Origin: Oscillospiraceae bacterium
GTDB lineage: Bacteria > Bacillota > Clostridia > Oscillospirales > Oscillospiraceae
DNA: 64,000 nucleotides
Direction of reading: 5' to 3'
NCBI GenBank assembly: GCA_022801715.1
Contig: JAAWSV010000007.1
Span: forward strand, 1 to 64,000
Shown here: positions 60,778-64,000 of the stretch, piece after piece
How positions within the stretch are numbered: position 1 is the first letter of the stretch
Layout: every line of letters starts with the position of its first letter
The notes under the pieces: model-generated
Told to the model about the DNA's origin: nothing
Database searches by the model: none
What the model saw: the letters and a program-made list of their open reading frames with translations, nothing else
Translations under genes and position numbers: made by a program

Positions 60778-61194
60778 TCACTCCCACTCAAACGGCTCCC
60801 GCAGCCCCTCCTCACAAAGAATCCGCTCCTCAACCTCCCTGTAGAGTGCCGCCCCCTCCGGCGAATCCGGCGGAGGCCCTGTGAGCTCAGGATGCCCCGC
60901 CGGCGCCGGATGGACGCCCAAATAGAGCTCCACCGCCGCGTAGTAGTAGGGATAGCCGTGGCTCTCCAGCGAGGCGGAGAGCACATCATCAATACCGGTA
61001 AAATAGCCGCGGTGCGCCTCCACACAGGCGGCAGCCTCAGCGGGTGAGGCGGTGGTGTACGCCGCAATCAGCCCCTGAATCAGCCGGCAGTAGCTCCGCT
61101 GGTTATAGATGACCGTATCCCGCCCATCGGTGAGCACAATACCGTCCCGCAGTCCCTCCCGGTCTCCGAAAAAGCTGTCAGACATAGCGTTCAA
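60778..61194 (-). CDS. Hypothetical protein coupled to trmD
   Basis: A 138-residue soluble protein with no recognised family, mainly helical and acidic ('IVLTDGRDTVIYNQRSYCRLIQGLIAAYTTASPAEAAACVEAHRGYF'). The TTG start at 61194 is chosen because it overlaps the trmD stop by four bases (TTGA) and has GGAGG ten bases ahead. ATG at 61185 would leave a 19-base gap to that ribosome site. It takes the place usually held by rplS after trmD. Confidence 0.6.
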   Translation of the reverse strand: MNAMSDSFFGDREGLRDGIVLTDGRDTVIYNQRSYCRLIQGLIAAYTTASPAEAAACVEAHRGYFTGIDDVLSASLESHGYPYYYAAVELYLGVHPAPAGHPELTGPPPDSPEGAALYREVEERILCEEGLREPFEWE

Positions 61195-61976
61195 AGCGGT
61201 GATTCCTCCTCCATAGAGGCCCTCCACGCCCGAAATTCCTCCTGCACCTCCGCCAGCAGCCGCCGATCCGGCTTACTGCCCATAAAATCCTCCTCCCGGA
61301 ACATATCCGGCCTCCTCTGGAGGGTCCTCAGCATGGCCTGTTTCCGCCGCCAGAGACGGACCTTCTCGTGGTCCCCGCTGCGCAGTATCTCCGGTACCTC
61401 CCGCTCATGCCACACCGCCGGCCGGCTGTACTGGGGATACTCCAGAAGTCCATTCCAGTGGCTCTCCTCCTCAAAGCACGACCGGTCCGGCAGGACTCCG
61501 GGGACCATACGGCACACCGCGTCCGCCACCGCCATGGCCGGCAGCTCCCCGCCGGTGAGGACAAAGTCCCCCATGCTGATCTCCTCGTCCACACACTCAT
61601 CCAAAAACCGCTGATCTACCCCCTCATAGTGCCCGCAGACCAGAATCAGGTGGTCATAGTCCGCCAGGAGCTGCCGGGCCTTCCCCTGTGTGAAGGTCTC
61701 GCCGCAGGGGGAGAGGTAGATGGTCCGGGACCGCCCGGTGCCGTGGTGCTCCTTGATGTGCGCCCAGCAGCGGTAGAGGGGGTCCGCCTGCATCACCGCC
61801 CCCCGCCCCCCGCCGTAGGGGTAGTCGTCCACCTGCTTCTGCTTGTTGGTGGTGTAGTCCCGGATCTGGTGGGCCTCAATGCGGATGTAGCCCCGCTCCT
61901 GGGCCCGTCCCAGGATGGACTCGTTCATCATATCCCCCACCGTCTCGGGGAACAGCGTCATAATGTCAATCTCCAT
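61191..61976 (-). CDS. trmD: tRNA (guanine37-N1)-methyltransferase
   Basis: A 261-residue SPOUT-class enzyme that methylates G37 next to the anticodon in tRNAs, preventing frameshifts. The knot signature is complete: 'EIDIMTLFPETVGDMMNESI', 'DDYPYGGGRGAVMQADPLY', 'YLSPCGETFTQGKARQL', 'LVCGHYEGVDQRF' and 'SMGDFVLTGGELPAM'. The C-terminal extension of about 35 residues ('KPDRRLLAEVQEEFRAWRA') is normal. The start ATG at 61976 overlaps the rimM stop by one base (TGATG). Confidence 0.97.
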   Translation of the reverse strand: MEIDIMTLFPETVGDMMNESILGRAQERGYIRIEAHQIRDYTTNKQKQVDDYPYGGGRGAVMQADPLYRCWAHIKEHHGTGRSRTIYLSPCGETFTQGKARQLLADYDHLILVCGHYEGVDQRFLDECVDEEISMGDFVLTGGELPAMAVADAVCRMVPGVLPDRSCFEEESHWNGLLEYPQYSRPAVWHEREVPEILRSGDHEKVRLWRRKQAMLRTLQRRPDMFREEDFMGSKPDRRLLAEVQEEFRAWRASMEEESPL

Positions 61977-62467
61977 CAGATCAGCCCCTCCCACACATGG
62001 ATTTTCATGGTGTCCCGGGGGAGGTTGATCTCCGCGATAAAGGCGGGCACCGCCGGCACCATAAACTCCTTCTCCCCCCTCACCAGATACACGTCGTGCC
62101 CCGGGTAGGCCATCACCTCCCCGATGACCCCCAGCCTCTCGCCGGTCTCCGCGTCCAGCACCGCCATACCCAGCAGCTCCGCCGGCAGGTACACCCCCTC
62201 CGGCAGAGCGAGGTCTGAGCGGCGGGCGGAGACCACCTTGCCCTTGTAGGGCAGCGCGGCATCCAAATCCGGCACGCCGTCTATGCGGAAGAGGAGGCAC
62301 CCCTTGTGGACCCGGGGAAACCGGGGCCTGACAGCCCGCCCGTCCACGTAGAAGGTCTCGCACGCTGCCAGCACCGACCCGTCCACGTCCTTGGGCAGCA
62401 GCTTCAGCTCCCCCCGGACCCCGTGTGTGTTGACGATGGTTCCGATCTCAAGATAGGTCTGTTCCAT
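61976..62467 (-). CDS. rimM: 16S rRNA processing protein RimM
   Basis: A 163-residue ribosome maturation factor that binds S19 and assists 30S head assembly. The N-terminal RimM domain reads 'LEIGTIVNTHGVRGELKLLP', followed by 'FRIDGVPDLDAALPYKGKVV'. The C-terminal PRC-barrel reads 'LLGMAVLDAETGERLGVIGEVMAYPGHDVYLV' and ends with 'FIAEINLPRDTMKIHVWEGLI'. The start is ATG at 62467, with AAGGAGG upstream. It heads a rimM - trmD - hypothetical operon. Its usual upstream partner rpsP is not present. Confidence 0.97.
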   Translation of the reverse strand: MEQTYLEIGTIVNTHGVRGELKLLPKDVDGSVLAACETFYVDGRAVRPRFPRVHKGCLLFRIDGVPDLDAALPYKGKVVSARRSDLALPEGVYLPAELLGMAVLDAETGERLGVIGEVMAYPGHDVYLVRGEKEFMVPAVPAFIAEINLPRDTMKIHVWEGLI

Positions 62468-62501
62468 GGGAACCTCCTTTTTGTTGGCATTTCACCTCTA
62501 T

Positions 62502-62530
62502 ATGGTATCCTGTGCGGGGAAAATTGTCAA
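62502..62530 (-). promoter_or_regulatory. Promoter of the rimM-trmD operon
   Basis: TTGACA (complement of 62525-62530) and TACCAT (complement of 62502-62507) are separated by 17 bp. Confidence 0.5.
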
Positions 62531-62593
62531 GGCCCGCGAGTTTCAGGGCGTTTCCTGCTGCACAAATGATTTGAATAGACGTTTCTGCTTTCT

Positions 62594-62618
62594 GTAGGGG
62601 CGCACAGCGTGCGCCCGC
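62594..62618. repeat. GTAGGGGCGCACA intergenic hairpin repeat
   Basis: GTAGGGGCGCACAGCGTGCGCCCGC lies between the divergent rimM and hsp20 promoter regions. Confidence 0.65.
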
Positions 62619-62649
62619 AAACGTACTGCAAATAGCCACCGCACAGATT

Positions 62650-62676
62650 TTAGCACTCTCTCCGTAAGAGTGCTAA
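62650..62676 (+). promoter_or_regulatory. CIRCE element (HrcA operator)
   Basis: TTAGCACTC-(9 nt)-GAGTGCTAA is an exact match to the CIRCE consensus bound by the heat-shock repressor HrcA. It lies 138 bp ahead of the hsp20 start. A TATACT at 62727-62732 downstream could be a -10 box, but its -35 is poor; the exact promoter is unclear. Confidence 0.95.
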
Positions 62677-62814
62677 AATTCACAGTTCAGACACAAGTTA
62701 AGCAAGCATTGTTCACAATCTGGGGATATACTAAGAGACAAGAAATGAGACCGGGGCGGCCAGAAGAGCCTCCCCGCCATTCCGAAAAATATCAGTATGA
62801 AAGGACAAGATCTT

Positions 62815-63240
62815 ATGTTCGGTATGATTCCCTTTGAGCGCCACGAGAACAACCTGTTTGACGCCTTCGACAACTTCGAGCGCAATTTCTTCGGCAATAC
62901 CTCCAGCGCCGTCACCTTCCGCACGGACATCCGGGACGAGGGCGACAAGTTCGTTCTGGAGGCGGAGCTCCCCGGCTTCCGCAAGGAGGACATCCAGCTC
63001 CACCTGAAGGACGGCATCCTCACCGTCTCCGCCCAGCGGACGGCCAGCAGTGAGGAGAAGGACCAGCGGGGGAACTACATCCGCCGGGAGCGCCGCTTCG
63101 GCTCCTTCGCCCGCAGCTTCGACGTGGCGGGCATCGACGAGGAGAGCATCTCCGCCGCCTACCAGGACGGCATCTTGGAGCTGACCCTCCCCAAGGCCAA
63201 GCCGGCGGCGCCGGCCGTCCGGCAGATCCAGATCCAGTGA
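62815..63240 (+). CDS. Hsp20/alpha-crystallin family small heat-shock protein
   Basis: A 141-residue ATP-independent chaperone that holds unfolding proteins. The alpha-crystallin domain spans about 35-130 ('VTFRTDIRDEGDKFVLEAELPGFRKEDIQLHLKDGILTVSAQR' and 'DQRGNYIRRERRFGSFARSFDV'), with the closing 'YQDGILELTLPK'. The start ATG at 62815 has AAAGGA nine bases ahead and gives the family-typical 'MFGMIPFERHE' opening; ATG at 62797 has no ribosome site. The CIRCE element upstream places it under HrcA control, and a terminator follows. Confidence 0.95.
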   Translation: MFGMIPFERHENNLFDAFDNFERNFFGNTSSAVTFRTDIRDEGDKFVLEAELPGFRKEDIQLHLKDGILTVSAQRTASSEEKDQRGNYIRRERRFGSFARSFDVAGIDEESISAAYQDGILELTLPKAKPAAPAVRQIQIQ

Positions 63241-63258
63241 GGAAAAGCAAAGCCAAAA

Positions 63259-63294
63259 AGAGCGGGGTGGACCAGGAATGGTCCGCCCCGCTCT
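63259..63294. terminator. Bidirectional terminator
   Basis: A 16-bp stem (63259-63274 with 63279-63294, one mismatch) with a GGAA loop separates hsp20 from the convergent hydrolase gene. Confidence 0.8.
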
Positions 63295-63297
63295 CTT

Positions 63298-63936
63298 CTA
63301 TTTGACCCACCGCCTGTTAGAGACCGGCCTCCCATGTCCAAAGTACAGCATCCGCCGGCCCAGAGTGCTGATTTTCTCCGCACTCTCCAGCATAGCCTCC
63401 CTGTTGTGAAACAGCATGGACACCGTGGGATAGAACATATTCATCAGCGCGTCACCGACAACCAAGTTAGTTTCCTCCACATCAAGCCCAATAGAGCCCT
63501 CTGTGTGGCCGGGGAGGGCCACAATACGCGCGTCAATCCCGTAGTCTGTGAGACAATCCCCCTCCTGCAGCAGCACCTCCGGCTCAAAGACCCGCATACT
63601 GCGGCGGGAGAATTCCCGGAGGGACGCCGACAGGACGACCTTGCCCAGAAGTGTCTCGGCGGAGAGAGCCTGATTGGCGTTGGACGAAATCAAATCGAGA
63701 TCCCTCCCACTCATCCCAATGGGAACCCCCAGTGCCTCTGACAGAAACGCCGCGTTCTCGGCGTGATCAAAGTGCCCATGGGTCAGGACGATCAGCCGGA
63801 CGCGATAGCGCCTGCACGCCTCCAGTACCCGACGGGCAAACTCCCGCCGCCCGGTATCCACCAATACGCCGCCGGACCCATTCTCCACAATATAGCAGTT
63901 CACATTCCCGCACCTGATCCGGTGGATCTCACTCAT
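63298..63936 (-). CDS. Metallo-beta-lactamase-fold hydrolase
   Basis: A 212-residue cytosolic hydrolase. The metal-binding motif 'LIVLTHGHFDHAENAAFL' (HxHxDH, about 49-66) is intact. A second-site His lies in 'ALPGHTEGSIGL', a bridging Asp in 'LVVGDAL' and a final His in 'YFGHGRPVSNR'. The pattern resembles glyoxalase II and related thioester or lipid-acyl hydrolases; the substrate is unknown. The start is ATG at 63936, with GGAGG upstream. It is convergent with hsp20. The remaining 64 bases to the window edge show nothing I can support. Confidence 0.9.
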   Translation of the reverse strand: MSEIHRIRCGNVNCYIVENGSGGVLVDTGRREFARRVLEACRRYRVRLIVLTHGHFDHAENAAFLSEALGVPIGMSGRDLDLISSNANQALSAETLLGKVVLSASLREFSRRSMRVFEPEVLLQEGDCLTDYGIDARIVALPGHTEGSIGLDVEETNLVVGDALMNMFYPTVSMLFHNREAMLESAEKISTLGRRMLYFGHGRPVSNRRWVK

Positions 63937-64000
63937 CCTAACGCCTCCCTCCTAAAAATCCCGCGAATCCTGCCCCCTCTGCCCGCAGACGATCGTCTCC

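Overview
The window is chromosomal DNA from a GC-rich, spore-forming-type Firmicute. It is most likely a gut Oscillospiraceae relative (Flavonifractor/Oscillibacter-like), but this placement is inferred. The supporting signs are S-layer-homology (SLH) surface proteins, a SigH-type sigma factor, a PdaA-type muramic-lactam deacetylase, a CIRCE element, clostridial-style AGGAGG ribosome sites, TTGACA/TATAAT promoters, and dispersed GTAGGGGCGC-type intergenic hairpins. No rRNA, tRNA, CRISPR array, prophage or complete insertion sequence is visible. Coding density is high and most transcription units end in clear stem-loop terminators.

Layout. 1-4.3 kb (minus strand): DUF2000 and AraC regulator, a rhomboid-like membrane protein with a zinc-finger tail, an unknown protein and DUF2461. 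4.4-8 kb (plus): pyruvate kinase, then a GntR/YtrA-type regulator with an ABC exporter pair behind a palindromic operator. 8.2-14 kb: an SLH 5'-nucleotidase-like protein with a damaged active site, a leucine-rich-repeat protein, a PTS_EIIC_2-type membrane protein and a membrane-bound XRE regulator. 14-16.6 kb (minus): a chemoreceptor translationally coupled to an FMN-binding lipoprotein, behind a structured leader. 16.7-25 kb (plus): two large cytosolic LRR_5 proteins alternating with a DUF2201 VWA protein and a MoxR-type AAA+ ATPase. 25-31.3 kb: a lower-GC XRE regulator, an orphan solute-binding lipoprotein with a second chemoreceptor, a CheY-like regulator and a FapA/DUF342 protein. 31.4-35.2 kb: LemA/DUF3137 membrane operon, then DUF1836 divergent from hemolysin III.

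35.3-46.3 kb: proline biosynthesis (proB, proA, proC, with a small secreted protein between proB and proA), an SLH protein, obgE, endonuclease V, DegV and a sugar O-acetyltransferase. 46.4-54.3 kb (plus): ruvC-ruvA, then four coupled genes that look like a polyimmunity cassette (SUFU, P-loop kinase-like, DUF3788, Imm26-like), then ruvB, an AAA ATPase, an unknown protein and glmM. 54.3-60.6 kb: SigH-like sigma factor, a zinc-ribbon protein, an unknown protein, PdaA-like deacetylase, Rrf2 regulator, and an SLH protein carrying two different muramidase domains (GH24 and GH25). 60.7-64 kb: rimM-trmD with a coupled small gene, a CIRCE-controlled Hsp20, and a metallo-beta-lactamase-fold hydrolase.

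Two loci stand out as candidate undescribed systems: the LRR / VWA / LRR / MoxR cluster (16810-24983) and the immunity-like cassette inserted between ruvA and ruvB (47651-50454). The chemoreceptor plus flavin-lipoprotein pair and the chemoreceptor plus orphan binding protein suggest specialised sensory inputs. All functional statements rest on motif recognition by eye; no database search was run.
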